From CBDCFT01 sp965216365 (lineage in GTDB: Bacteria; Pseudomonadota; Gammaproteobacteria; Arenicellales; CBDCFT01): a DNA stretch of 64,000 nucleotides. Under the pieces are notes generated by a model. That model was not told the origin of the DNA, made no database searches, and saw only the letters and a list, made by a program, of their open reading frames with translations. The stretch is taken from NCBI GenBank assembly GCA_965216365.1, contig CBDCFT010000055.1, positions 74,760 to 138,759 on the forward strand, read 5' to 3'. Numbering within the stretch: the stretch's first letter is position 1; each line of letters begins with the position of its first letter. Of this stretch, positions 36,601-44,964 are shown piece after piece. The position numbers and the translations under genes were made by a program.

Positions 36601-38309
36601 CTATCTTTAGGATACTCAACATTAGTCTGATTCCAATCAACTGATATGCGCTGTGCTTCTTCAGCTGATAGCAACTTAATATCGCTAACCGGCGTGTCCG
36701 GTCTATCGATCAATGTCGCGAACACTGTCTGGTATTGGCGACATATTCTTTCTATCGAATCCTTGGATAACCGATTAGCGTCATACACGAATCGCAAATT
36801 AGGGTTGTCTTCTGCAATCACCAGCGTCAACAACGCACCATCCAGTGGTACAAACGGATTCGATTCATTTTCGGTCGCTACGCCAATTGGCGAAAAAGCA
36901 TCTCGATGTAACTCGGGTTTTCCGTGCAACTCCGGCTGCCGTGCAATCAGATCTTTCAACCAGGTTTTTCTATCGCTAACCTGTTTTAACTCTTCCGCGA
37001 TGCTGTTCAAAAATTGCTGACCGCTAAACTGAGCCTCAATATCCGTCCTAAGCACCGAGGCAGACGATACAACGGTTTCGAAACCTTTTATTTCTTGACG
37101 AAGGGCAGTGTCAGAGAAGCTGATATCGAAAGAATCTTTATTACTCAGTCGTGCCAACAAAAGTGCGAATATGCTGACGAAATGTTCCTGGGTATGATCG
37201 TCATTAGATTCGATTGTGATCTCGATGCTCTGGTAGTCTGAACCTGAATCATCGTTTTTCGAGATTGCGGCATAAGGTATTTCCGGTGTTTCAAGGCGCG
37301 CGAGTCTTTTCGTCCAGAACTCTTCCGATCGGCACAGCTTTTCATTTAACGCCGTCAGTTTTTTCTTGAAATCTTCTGTTGGTATTGTTAGAGATTTCCC
37401 AGTTTCCAGATCCAGGCGGTTGACCGCATCGCAAATGAGAACCGTATTACCGGTAATTGAATTGAGTTCTGTGATGGTTAGTGTGCCGGCCCCCGTACCA
37501 ACACTTAGTTCGCCTTCCTTAATGCTAATAATTCCGCCCGGAACAACATCTGCACCTTCCGAATCTTGTGCAACAGCCGACTTGATAATATACGACTCCT
37601 TTTCACCGACTAATTTCGCGCTCCCGATTGGATTCGGGTAATCGCCAAACTCCAAGGCTCGAACCAATGCTTCAATGTCGACAGCGGAGTTCGACCAATC
37701 GACGGTGCCGGCTGATTCGGGTCGCTGATACTTACTAAAGTAGGAACGTTGGACAAGGTCTTGTGGTGTTCTATCGACATTTCCCGACGCCAAACTATCT
37801 ATGAGTTTTGGAAAAGTATCGAGGGCTGCAGCAAAACACTTCGTATTTAGCGATAACGATGTTTCATCAGCCGCAACATCAAAATGGGATTGCAGCAAGA
37901 TATCGCCTTCATCAATACCAGGTGTAATTACATGCCAAGTAATGCCGTATTGTTCCTCATTGTCCATCAACGCCCACGCTGGTGTGTTTAAGCCCGCATA
38001 CGCTGGTAATGGACCGTCATGAAAATTGACCGCCATTTGCCTGGGCAGTGCTAACACTTCCGCGGGAATCAAATCGAGATGGGTGATACTTAGAAGAAAA
38101 TCAAACTGATTTTCTTCTAGATTACTAATGTAATCTGATGCAATATCAATAACAGAGATAGCTCTTGTTTCCGCCATCTCCGCGATGCGACGGGTTCCAG
38201 TGATTACCCCGTGCACTGTATGCCCTGCTTGTATCAGCAGATCAACACACTCAATGAGGAGCGTGTCTCCACCGATAACATAACAACCAAAGTGATTTCT
38301 TTCTTCCAT
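33636..38309 (-). CDS. Formyltransferase-NRPS with luciferase-like monooxygenase inserted in the adenylation domain
   Basis: 1557 residues. Residues 1-310 are a methionyl-tRNA-formyltransferase-like domain with Asn95, His97 and Asp133 (in GIDEGD) at the positions of the catalytic triad. About 320-560 is the C-terminal half of a condensation domain; the HHxxxDG half is missing. The adenylation domain starts near 570 and has A3 YTSGSTGQPKG and A4 SFDIS. It is then interrupted at about 806-1160 by a flavin luciferase-like monooxygenase (RPMAFGLFMWG, WTPERHFHAFGG, GLSFASGWQ) of the MupA/Atu3671 type. A5-A10 follow (MYGPTETTIW, YWTGDL, NGKVDRNALP). The carrier domain has Ser1492 in LGGHSL. The pocket residues D-I-L-Q-M-G-M-I-W-K are near the glycine code. 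The protein ends in an Arg-rich tail. It is the first gene of the minus-strand operon. Confidence 0.93.
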   Translation of the reverse strand: MEERNHFGCYVIGGDTLLIECVDLLIQAGHTVHGVITGTRRIAEMAETRAISVIDIASDYISNLEENQFDFLLSITHLDLIPAEVLALPRQMAVNFHDGPLPAYAGLNTPAWALMDNEEQYGITWHVITPGIDEGDILLQSHFDVAADETSLSLNTKCFAAALDTFPKLIDSLASGNVDRTPQDLVQRSYFSKYQRPESAGTVDWSNSAVDIEALVRALEFGDYPNPIGSAKLVGEKESYIIKSAVAQDSEGADVVPGGIISIKEGELSVGTGAGTLTITELNSITGNTVLICDAVNRLDLETGKSLTIPTEDFKKKLTALNEKLCRSEEFWTKRLARLETPEIPYAAISKNDDSGSDYQSIEITIESNDDHTQEHFVSIFALLLARLSNKDSFDISFSDTALRQEIKGFETVVSSASVLRTDIEAQFSGQQFLNSIAEELKQVSDRKTWLKDLIARQPELHGKPELHRDAFSPIGVATENESNPFVPLDGALLTLVIAEDNPNLRFVYDANRLSKDSIERICRQYQTVFATLIDRPDTPVSDIKLLSAEEAQRISVDWNQTNVEYPKDSCIHQLFEQQVTRKPDSVALAFENNELTYRELDQQANRLALELISKGVGPDVLVGVYVERSLDLMVSTLGVLKAGGAYVPLDPAFPADRIKYMIEDAQMPVIVTQQKLASQLPDNNAELVVVDEPEYLVQPCPEAAPATNVTSSNLAYVIYTSGSTGQPKGVMVEHRNVVNFFTGMDAQIPHDPPGTWLAVTSLSFDISVLELFWTLARGFKVVIYLDRDRETSSGTPIPNAIQRRPMAFGLFMWGNDDAPGRAKYKLMLEGAKYFDENGFDSVWTPERHFHAFGGPYPNPAVTGAALAAITNNLSIRAGSCVSPLHHPIRIAEDWAVIDNLSNGRVGLSFASGWQPNDFVIKPENHKNNKAIMLEQIETVRKLWRGEKVAFENPMGNMVETSTLPRPVQKELPVWVTTAGNPETYKQAGAQGANVLTHLLGQNLDELAGKIKLYREARKQAGFDPDAGQVTLMLHTFVGNDNDSVRELVREPMKDYLRSAMKLVLDFAWAFPAFKRPGGADAKVEDVDIKSLSEEESETILDFAFERYFENSGLFGTPETCIAMVNRCKQVDIDEIACLLDFGVATDDVMGSLSFLKQVRDATNETMTDAGEFSFPSQAAKHEVTHLQCTPSMARMLSLNTESRETLSQINHLMIGGEALPVSLANELTALNKSTLTNMYGPTETTIWSTTQSLSGDMESVPIGRPIANTKIYILDKYRQPSPPGVPGELFIGGEGVVRGYLNRPELTAERFIANPFDPANDERIYWTGDLACYRDDGVIDFLGRIDHQVKIRGYRIELGEIENALDQNENIRESVVILREDTPGDQRLVAYYVVDDETPASNALRELLGESLPDYMVPSDFVVLEQLPLTPNGKVDRNALPDPKALTKTVVREYEAPKDDLEEKIAGLWRTTLNIDQVSANDNFFDLGGHSLLVVRLHSQMRDTLDQPISLTDLYRFPTIRSLTEHLNSDGENVSLQKSSDRAQRRREMVQRRRRR

Positions 38310-38830
38310 TTTGTCGCCCCCGCGATTCCCTAGTCATTGTATTATATACCCAATCGACTTCCCTGCGAAATCGAAATTATAGTATTTCAAGCACTTAAAT
38401 CAACACGTGCAAGTTATCAGCTCCAGATTATTCAGAACACGAAAGTAAACATGGTAGCTACTTGATCATAACTATTTGTTATATCAGTATAAAATTTCTA
38501 AAACCGCTGTGACTTGACCGGATTGCTACTAATACGGTGGCAGAAAATAATCCCGGCAGCTTTATTTCAAGGACCCGCACGTTCACAATGGAAAACTGAT
38601 TTAAATTTAACTTTAATGTCGGATAAAGTTTGGAACCCAATGGGATTTAACCAACGTAGTGAATATTAGATAAAAATAAACTTGCAGTGAATCTTGTTCT
38701 TTCTCTTACATCTTGACTTTAATGTGTTCGCTGGTTTGCACTGCAAAAGATAAAATAGATCGCTCCATCGATTACTCAGTCGTATTTAAAGACAATACGA
38801 GCCGTTGAGCTACTCTTTTACCCTACTAAA
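38310..38830. other. 521-base gap without a recognised gene
   Basis: AT-rich sequence between the stop of the beta-helix gene and the start of the NRPS gene. It should hold the promoter of the NRPS-led minus-strand operon. A GGGGGCG ribosome site lies just before the NRPS ATG. I see no convincing -35/-10 pair, terminator hairpin or repeat in it. Confidence 0.5.
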
Positions 38831-40630
38831 TCACTCTAGTAAGAGCTGAAGAATAGCGGCCATCGAAGAACCAAGTGAACCACCGCTACCGGGTCCGGAC
38901 CCACTACCTCCACCGGTAGCACCTGATTCGACAGCTCCTACATCGTACCGTGATCCACTGGGTCTGAAGTTGTTGAACAGATCATCAACAATCGGTACGT
39001 TTCTTCCCGCATTAACCGCCTTACTAGTGCTCTTCAATATAAAATCATCGGGAGCGCTAAAACTGGTCGAATTAAACGGATTTTTCCCTTTCAACAATAA
39101 ATTACTACCGTTGTTGGCCAAGCCACTGATACCGCCATCATTATTCGTCGCATTCGGCCCATATGCCAAATTATTCGACGCGACTCGATCTGTACCAGAC
39201 CCCAGAAACTTCACACACCGGATATTGTCGGTATCCGTTGAATAACACGTATTGTTGTAAAAATGTTGACCACTCCCATTGCCCACAAAAGCAGAATGGG
39301 ACGACCAATTGTTCATAATGACAACATTATTGCGAACGGTGACACCCACTGCTTCAGGTGTCGCACCCCAGGCTTTGTCAACAATACCCGGCGAACCCGG
39401 GTCACGTTCCACAAAATTACGCTCAAATATTAAATCACGGCCCGATACAGTATGACCGCCTGAATTCTTCCCAACAAATGTCCCAATACCATTGACAGAA
39501 CTCGGATAAAAGAAATTATCCGATACAACAATTTCACCCGACGGCCTACCCGCAAAAAATTGAGGGCCGCCGTGATCGGCATTACGAATGGTCAGTAAAC
39601 CATTACCGTTGCGCTGCCTGGCAACGTAGTTATTCGAAATAACCGCCTTCTCAACATGACTTAATCGTATAACGTGACTGTTCGGCGCACCATCCAGGCG
39701 ATTGCCCATTAGTGCCAATTTAGCTGCCGCCATATAAATAATGGCTGAACCCACATTCCTTACATCGTTATCGATAAAAAAGATACCTTGCGGTAAATCA
39801 CGAACGCCACCGTTGAAATAGTTGAAATTCAGATGGATACCTGAATCAAATCGTCCTGCCTGACCCACATTGCGCATCACTAGGGTGTTATCCGCATCCC
39901 GAATATCAAAAACAAGATCTTCACCACCAGTGAATCTAAGTCCTACCACACGCCAGTCAGGGTTGTCGTTATCGATGCGAATCGTCGCCCCCAGATTAGG
40001 CCTCCCGCCTCCATAAGCGCTTATCGTCCCAGGACCAGGCGTTGTTATTCGTATAACTCCACTGCTCCCTCCCGTAAAGGATTCGCCGCCGCGTAATAAC
40101 AAACGCCTATTGCTCGCAATATGGTTACGCACTGCATTTAACGATGAACCGGTAACCCGTTTTGCCCCGCTGGGACACCCGTTAAAATTACCCGAGGTGG
40201 AAAAACAAACGGTCTTAGCACCACTAAACACACTGTTTGGGTTCTGAACAGTGATTGTGACTTGTCGATTACTAACACTACCATTTGTCTCGCGTATCGT
40301 CAGCTTGACATTGTATGTCCCGGGAGTCTCAAATACATGCGCTGCCACCGGACCATACGCTTTATTTTTACTCTTACCCGTTATAGACCAATTGCCGCTA
40401 CCTGAGTCGTTGAAATCCCAGGCGTAATGTAACTCGTGGAACGGCTTGTTCGTCGCCGTGCTTGTCGTCCCGGTCGCATCGAAAAACACCGCTAGGGGCG
40501 CTACACCACTTGTACGACTGACTTGAATATTAGGCGTGCTTGCTGAAAAGGCCGGTGTAGTTAACGCCGCGACTATTGCAAGAAATAATAGACTGACCGC
40601 TACTTTTTTAACTTGAATCATTTTTTTCAC
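38831..40630 (-). CDS. Secreted PKD-domain plus right-handed beta-helix protein
   Basis: 599 residues with a signal peptide (cleavage after PAFSA). A PKD domain follows at about 30-130, with LHYAWDFND and FETPGTYNVKLTI, then a right-handed parallel beta-helix region to about 560 with many N-N-x-V and I-S-N-N turns. A Gly/Ser/Pro linker leads to a short hydrophobic end (SSMAAILQLLLE). The start is GTG at 40630; the ATG three codons on is equally possible. Beta-helix proteins are often polysaccharide lyases, epimerases or surface adhesins, and no catalytic residues can be named here. It is a close paralogue of the next gene upstream on this strand and of the remnant at 10557. Confidence 0.85.
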   Translation of the reverse strand: MKKMIQVKKVAVSLLFLAIVAALTTPAFSASTPNIQVSRTSGVAPLAVFFDATGTTSTATNKPFHELHYAWDFNDSGSGNWSITGKSKNKAYGPVAAHVFETPGTYNVKLTIRETNGSVSNRQVTITVQNPNSVFSGAKTVCFSTSGNFNGCPSGAKRVTGSSLNAVRNHIASNRRLLLRGGESFTGGSSGVIRITTPGPGTISAYGGGRPNLGATIRIDNDNPDWRVVGLRFTGGEDLVFDIRDADNTLVMRNVGQAGRFDSGIHLNFNYFNGGVRDLPQGIFFIDNDVRNVGSAIIYMAAAKLALMGNRLDGAPNSHVIRLSHVEKAVISNNYVARQRNGNGLLTIRNADHGGPQFFAGRPSGEIVVSDNFFYPSSVNGIGTFVGKNSGGHTVSGRDLIFERNFVERDPGSPGIVDKAWGATPEAVGVTVRNNVVIMNNWSSHSAFVGNGSGQHFYNNTCYSTDTDNIRCVKFLGSGTDRVASNNLAYGPNATNNDGGISGLANNGSNLLLKGKNPFNSTSFSAPDDFILKSTSKAVNAGRNVPIVDDLFNNFRPSGSRYDVGAVESGATGGGSGSGPGSGGSLGSSMAAILQLLLE

Positions 40631-40709
40631 AGCCCTTGCGGACTTAGCCAGTTTAAAAATTATATTGACGAATGTAATGCTCCAATAGTGTGCTTCCTTT
40701 CAATTTCCA

Positions 40710-41355
40710 CTATTGATTCGTTAGCAGCAAATCTTTAACACCCCACGTACTATCACCTACTTTTCGCTTGTAGAGAAGTATTTCGTTTGTCCCGGACAAC
40801 AATTGACTATTTTTTATCACAAAGGCGTCTCCACCATTAAACGCATCATTAGGGCCTCGACTCAAATATCCGATCCGACCACCATTAAGTCTAACGCCTA
40901 TTTCTTTATGGGCATCAAGATCCCAACCCTTGAGTGTAAACAACATATCATTTCCATTTTTGGCAAAGAAAATATAGATTCTTTCCGGATGTTCGTTACT
41001 TCCGAAGTTTTTACCGTAGTGTCCCGAATCACGCACACCTGGAATGAGAGTGATTTCGCCATTTGGGCCAAGTTCGCCGCTGCTAGTACCGGTCCTCCGT
41101 CCGCACCTCCACCACCAGTTGATCCACCATCTCGAAACACTGAGGAGCAAATTAGTTACGCCCCACTTCCAACCGGGGTTGTTCTGTAAAAACGTGATTG
41201 TATTTTCACCACTAATTTGTTGTGCTCGAGAAATTGGAGAATGAATCACCACTATTTAGAGCGTCATTAGGACCACTTGATAATGGACCTAAAAACGCAC
41301 TGTTCAACAAAACTGAAACTTCGGTATGCCTTATCGATGTCATACCCCGTAACGT
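40710..41355 (-). pseudogene. Frameshifted C-terminal region of the adjacent beta-helix gene: two glycan-binding-like repeats
   Basis: Reading across frames gives two related ~110-residue repeats. Each has I-x-L-x-P-x-V-x-DSGxYG, then F-G-S-N-x-H, G-x-D-I/L-D, L-S-x-GPND-A-x-N-x-GD, and W-GV-x-x-LLL. Repeat one begins inside the end of the upstream ORF (about 41470) and continues as KFGSNQHYTELFATF in another frame, then LSSGPNDALNSGD in a third, then ISGENTITFL in the fourth segment. A Gly-rich linker (GGSTGGGGADGG) is also out of frame with its flanks. The second repeat is intact and ends in LLLTNQ at 40710. At least four frame changes lie within about 450 bases, so the original C-terminus is broken, or the assembly has errors here. 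Confidence 0.75.
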
Positions 41356-43497
41356 TTAGTTGGGCATCCTCGGTAGTTCGTTGGAACGTTGCAAAAAGCT
41401 CGGTGTAATGTTGGTTACTGCCAAACTTGTATGGCCATATGAACCAGAATCTTCAACATCGGGGGAAAGGATTATGTTACCTGCGATGCTGGCAACAGAA
41501 ACGGTTACTGAAGCCTGATCACTACCGCCATTCCCGTCTTCCACCGTTAAGACGATATTGTATGTTCCAGGCTCAGTATATGTGTGGGTAAAAAATTCTG
41601 TACTCATGATTGTGCCGTCATCCAGATCCCAATGGTAGGTCAGTGGGTCTCCATCGGAATCGGTAGAGTTAGAACCATCAAATTCCACAACTAGAGCCGC
41701 TGACCCGGATTCTGGAGACCTTACAATTACCGCCGTAGGAGGATTATTTGAGCTCGAGCCACCGCTTGTTCCCCCACCGGAGCCACTACTACCGCCACTC
41801 GCTCCTGATTCGACCGCACCCACGTCGTACTGTGAACCACTGGGTCTGATGTTGTTGAACAAGTCGTCAACAACTGGTGCCGAGATCCCCATATTGATGG
41901 CGGGTGAGCCGCTTTTCAACTCAAAGTCATCAAAGTCTTGGAGGCTGCTGGAAACAAAAGGGTTATTCCTTAACAGCAGATTACTGCCATCGTTTGGCAT
42001 GCTATCAAGACCGCCACCCGATAATGAATTAATAGCATTCGGGCCGAAAGTCAGATTATTACGCGCAATAGCGCCAGAACCGGAGTTATAACGAACACAG
42101 TAAATTTTTTCGTTCTCGTTTCCGTAACAGCTATTGTTGTAAACCCATACATCGTCACCATTGATGGTAAATGCGTCATGTGCTTGCCACCCATCCATAT
42201 TGACAACATTATTGCGGATGGTGACTCTCTTGGCATCCTGAGTAACGCCAAATGCTTTACGAACTACATTTGATGTGCCCGGATCGGTTGCCGTGAAATT
42301 ACGCTCAAAAATTAGATCATATCCTTCTGGTGTTTGTCCGCTAGAGTTACGACCAACAAATACCCCAATACCATTAGCCGATGCAGGGTAAAAATAATTG
42401 TCGGATACCACTATGTACCGAGAAGGGTCTGGACAGAAAATACAATCTCCGTTTTTATCCATTGCTCGGAGTGTCAGTAGTCCGCTGCCATTACGCTGCC
42501 GCGCTAAATAGTTGTTTGAAATAACCGCGTGTTCGGTTTGTGAAACACGAATTCCGTGACTGCCAGGTACACCATCGATGAGATTCCCCATCAAAGCCAT
42601 ATCCTTTGCCGCAATGTACATGCCTGTCGACCTAATATTACGCACATCATTTTCAATAATAAAAATACCGCGCGGTAAATCACGGTTCTGAGATTGCAAC
42701 ACGTTGTTGTTTAAATTCACCATCGAATCGAAATTATTCGATCCACCAGTGTTATTCATAAACAACAAATCAGGAGTATATTCCGCGACCAGCATATCGT
42801 CGTCACCACCAGTCATTTCAAGATCAGTAATACGCCAATCGGATGCGGGTGTGTGCAACTGTACGCCAGCATTAATTCTTGCGCGGCCTGGTCCGTAACT
42901 GCCAATATGTCCAGGCCCATCAATGCGTATTTCGAATTGACCGCCCGCACCACTTGGAAATGTCTCGCCGCTGCGCACCAACAAACGCTTACCGCTGCCT
43001 ATTTCGTCCTGTACATCAGTCAATGACGATGTAGTGACGTGCTTTGCACCACTGGGACAACCATTAAAATTGCCCGAGGTGGAAAAACAAACTGTCTTAG
43101 CACCACTAAACACATTGTTTGGGTTTTGAACAGTGATGGTCACCTGCCGAGTACTAACACCGCCATTTGTCTCGCGCACCGTCAACACAACATTGTATGT
43201 CCCAGGGCTCTCAAAGACGTGGGCCGCCACCGGACCGTACGCCGTATTCTTACTTCTATCGGTTATCGACCAATTTCCACTATTCGGATCATCGAAATCC
43301 CACACATAGTGAAGTTCATGAAATGGTTGATTTGTTGATGTACTAGTCGTACCTGTTGCGTCAAAAAACACTGCTAACGGAGCAACACCACTTGTACGAC
43401 TGACTTGAATGTTCGGGGTGCTGGCGGAAAAGGCGGGATTTAGTATTAAGCTACAAATTAAAAAGAATAGAACAGATATTAGTTTATTATTAAACAC
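41356..43497 (-). CDS. Secreted PKD - beta-helix - PKD protein, C-terminus lost by frameshift
   Basis: The start chosen is GTG at 43497, which has GAGGA seven bases ahead and puts a signal peptide at the N-terminus (cleavage after PAFSA); an upstream ATG at 43578 would add 27 unlikely residues. After a PKD domain nearly identical to that of the neighbouring gene comes a beta-helix region with N-N-x-V-type turns. A Gly/Ser linker and a second PKD domain follow (YHWDLDDGTIMS, YTEPGTYNIVLTV). It then enters a DSGSYG repeat and stops after 20-odd out-of-frame residues (LPRMPN). The true C-terminal repeats lie downstream in other frames. The product may still be secreted but lacks its predicted binding modules. 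Confidence 0.8.
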   Translation of the reverse strand: MFNNKLISVLFFLICSLILNPAFSASTPNIQVSRTSGVAPLAVFFDATGTTSTSTNQPFHELHYVWDFDDPNSGNWSITDRSKNTAYGPVAAHVFESPGTYNVVLTVRETNGGVSTRQVTITVQNPNNVFSGAKTVCFSTSGNFNGCPSGAKHVTTSSLTDVQDEIGSGKRLLVRSGETFPSGAGGQFEIRIDGPGHIGSYGPGRARINAGVQLHTPASDWRITDLEMTGGDDDMLVAEYTPDLLFMNNTGGSNNFDSMVNLNNNVLQSQNRDLPRGIFIIENDVRNIRSTGMYIAAKDMALMGNLIDGVPGSHGIRVSQTEHAVISNNYLARQRNGSGLLTLRAMDKNGDCIFCPDPSRYIVVSDNYFYPASANGIGVFVGRNSSGQTPEGYDLIFERNFTATDPGTSNVVRKAFGVTQDAKRVTIRNNVVNMDGWQAHDAFTINGDDVWVYNNSCYGNENEKIYCVRYNSGSGAIARNNLTFGPNAINSLSGGGLDSMPNDGSNLLLRNNPFVSSSLQDFDDFELKSGSPAINMGISAPVVDDLFNNIRPSGSQYDVGAVESGASGGSSGSGGGTSGGSSSNNPPTAVIVRSPESGSAALVVEFDGSNSTDSDGDPLTYHWDLDDGTIMSTEFFTHTYTEPGTYNIVLTVEDGNGGSDQASVTVSVASIAGNIILSPDVEDSGSYGHTSLAVTNITPSFLQRSNELPRMPN

Positions 43498-43929
43498 AAA
43501 ACATTCCTCATATGGGCTAATAGTTAATAATTTGTTACGACAATACGCGTTACACACGAGTCGCACATAGCCCCCCATTGCAAATAAGCTAACATATAGA
43601 TGAGCATTGAACGAAGTACTGATTTGTTAATGATTGTGAACTCTGCAGTTCTTATTCTTATGTTCAAATTCGCTAGCATCTTGCGCTCCAAGCAGCTATC
43701 GTGCCAATCATAAGAAACTCTTACAAAGTTCGGTGATCACCAAGTTAATTTGTGGAAACAGTCCTTCTTTAATTATGCGAGACTGTCGCTTACTACCAAC
43801 AGGTATGATCACTCCCAATATCTTATATGATTAGTATTGTCGCAAAAGCACTGCACAATTTTTCCGGAGTTAGATTCGGTTTGTTTTTTTATAGCTAAAA
43901 AATACACTCAAAACAGAGTAACGAATAGA

Positions 43930-44937
43930 ATGCAGTCTATAGCGAGTGACTTAAACAATATTGGTATTGTCACTATCGGCCGAAATGAAGGCGTGAGACT
44001 AGAACACTGCTTACTCTCTATAGGAGCGTCCGATATCCTTACTGTTTACGTCGATTCTGGATCGAGTGACGACAGTGTGAGCCTCGCACGCTCCTTGGAC
44101 GCACACGTCGTACCTTTAGATACAACAATCCCGTTTACGGCCGGTAGAGCACGTAACAAAGGCATTGAGGAATTATTAAAACTAAATCCGAATCTCGATT
44201 TTGTGCAATTTATCGACGGTGATTGCACTCTAAACAAGAACTGGTTACCAGTCGCATACTCTACGATAGTGCAACGCCCAGACATTGCGATTGTATGTGG
44301 ACGACGCAGAGAGCGCTTTCCTGATAAATCTATCTACAATCAAATTTGTGATTTGGAATGGGGAACCACAGTGGGAGAGACAGACACATGCGGTGGAGAT
44401 TTTTTAGTGCGGGTAGACGCCTTTAAACAAGTTGACGGATTTAACCCCACGTTCATCGCTGGTGAAGAACCCGAACTTTGTATACGCCTGCGTCAACAGT
44501 CGTGGAAAATTCTAAGAATTGATCAAGACATGACACTACATGATGCAAACATTACAAAGTTTAGCCAATGGTGGAAGCGAAGCATACGTGCGGGCCATGC
44601 GTATGCAACAACAGCGTTAGTACATGGAAAAAAATCCAAACGCCAAGGGATTAACTCTGTTATATCGATATGCTTTTGGGGTATTTTCCTTCCAATTATC
44701 GCCACACTCCTCGCAGGCGTAACATCCAGCGTGTCGTTGTTGATACTGCTAGTAATTTACATAATTCAATTTGTGCGTATTCGCAAGTATCGATTCAAAT
44801 TAGGAGATACAAAAGAAGTAAGCACCAGATATGGGTTTTTGATAATTGTGGGCAAATTTGCCCAAGCCATAGGTGTTATTCAGGCAATTTATCGCTACCT
44901 CTTTCGCCGCCGCGCTAAATTAGTGGAATACAAATGA
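43930..44937 (+). CDS. Glycosyltransferase family 2 with C-terminal membrane helices
   Basis: The ATG at 43930 gives 335 residues; the frame extends to a TTG at 43837, but the extra N-terminus looks non-coding. GT-A motifs: IGIVTIGRNEGVRLEHCL at the start, VYVDSGSSDDSVSLA at about 38-52, FIDGDCTLNKNW (DxD) at about 96-107 and GGDFLVRVDAF. FIAGEEPELCIRLR is the ED-type acceptor motif. Two hydrophobic helices lie near the C-terminus (around residues 245-285). The upstream 43498-43929 gap is the divergent promoter region with no other feature seen. The family member resembles those of exosortase polysaccharide loci. It faces the asparagine-synthase-like gene end to end. Confidence 0.88.
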   Translation: MQSIASDLNNIGIVTIGRNEGVRLEHCLLSIGASDILTVYVDSGSSDDSVSLARSLDAHVVPLDTTIPFTAGRARNKGIEELLKLNPNLDFVQFIDGDCTLNKNWLPVAYSTIVQRPDIAIVCGRRRERFPDKSIYNQICDLEWGTTVGETDTCGGDFLVRVDAFKQVDGFNPTFIAGEEPELCIRLRQQSWKILRIDQDMTLHDANITKFSQWWKRSIRAGHAYATTALVHGKKSKRQGINSVISICFWGIFLPIIATLLAGVTSSVSLLILLVIYIIQFVRIRKYRFKLGDTKEVSTRYGFLIIVGKFAQAIGVIQAIYRYLFRRRAKLVEYK

Positions 44938-44964
44938 GACTGATATATACTCACCACGCCTGTT

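Noticed and set aside
43837..43929. N-terminal extension of the GT2 gene from a TTG start.
   Set aside because: The extension has no GT features, while the ATG at 43930 gives a normal GT-A start.
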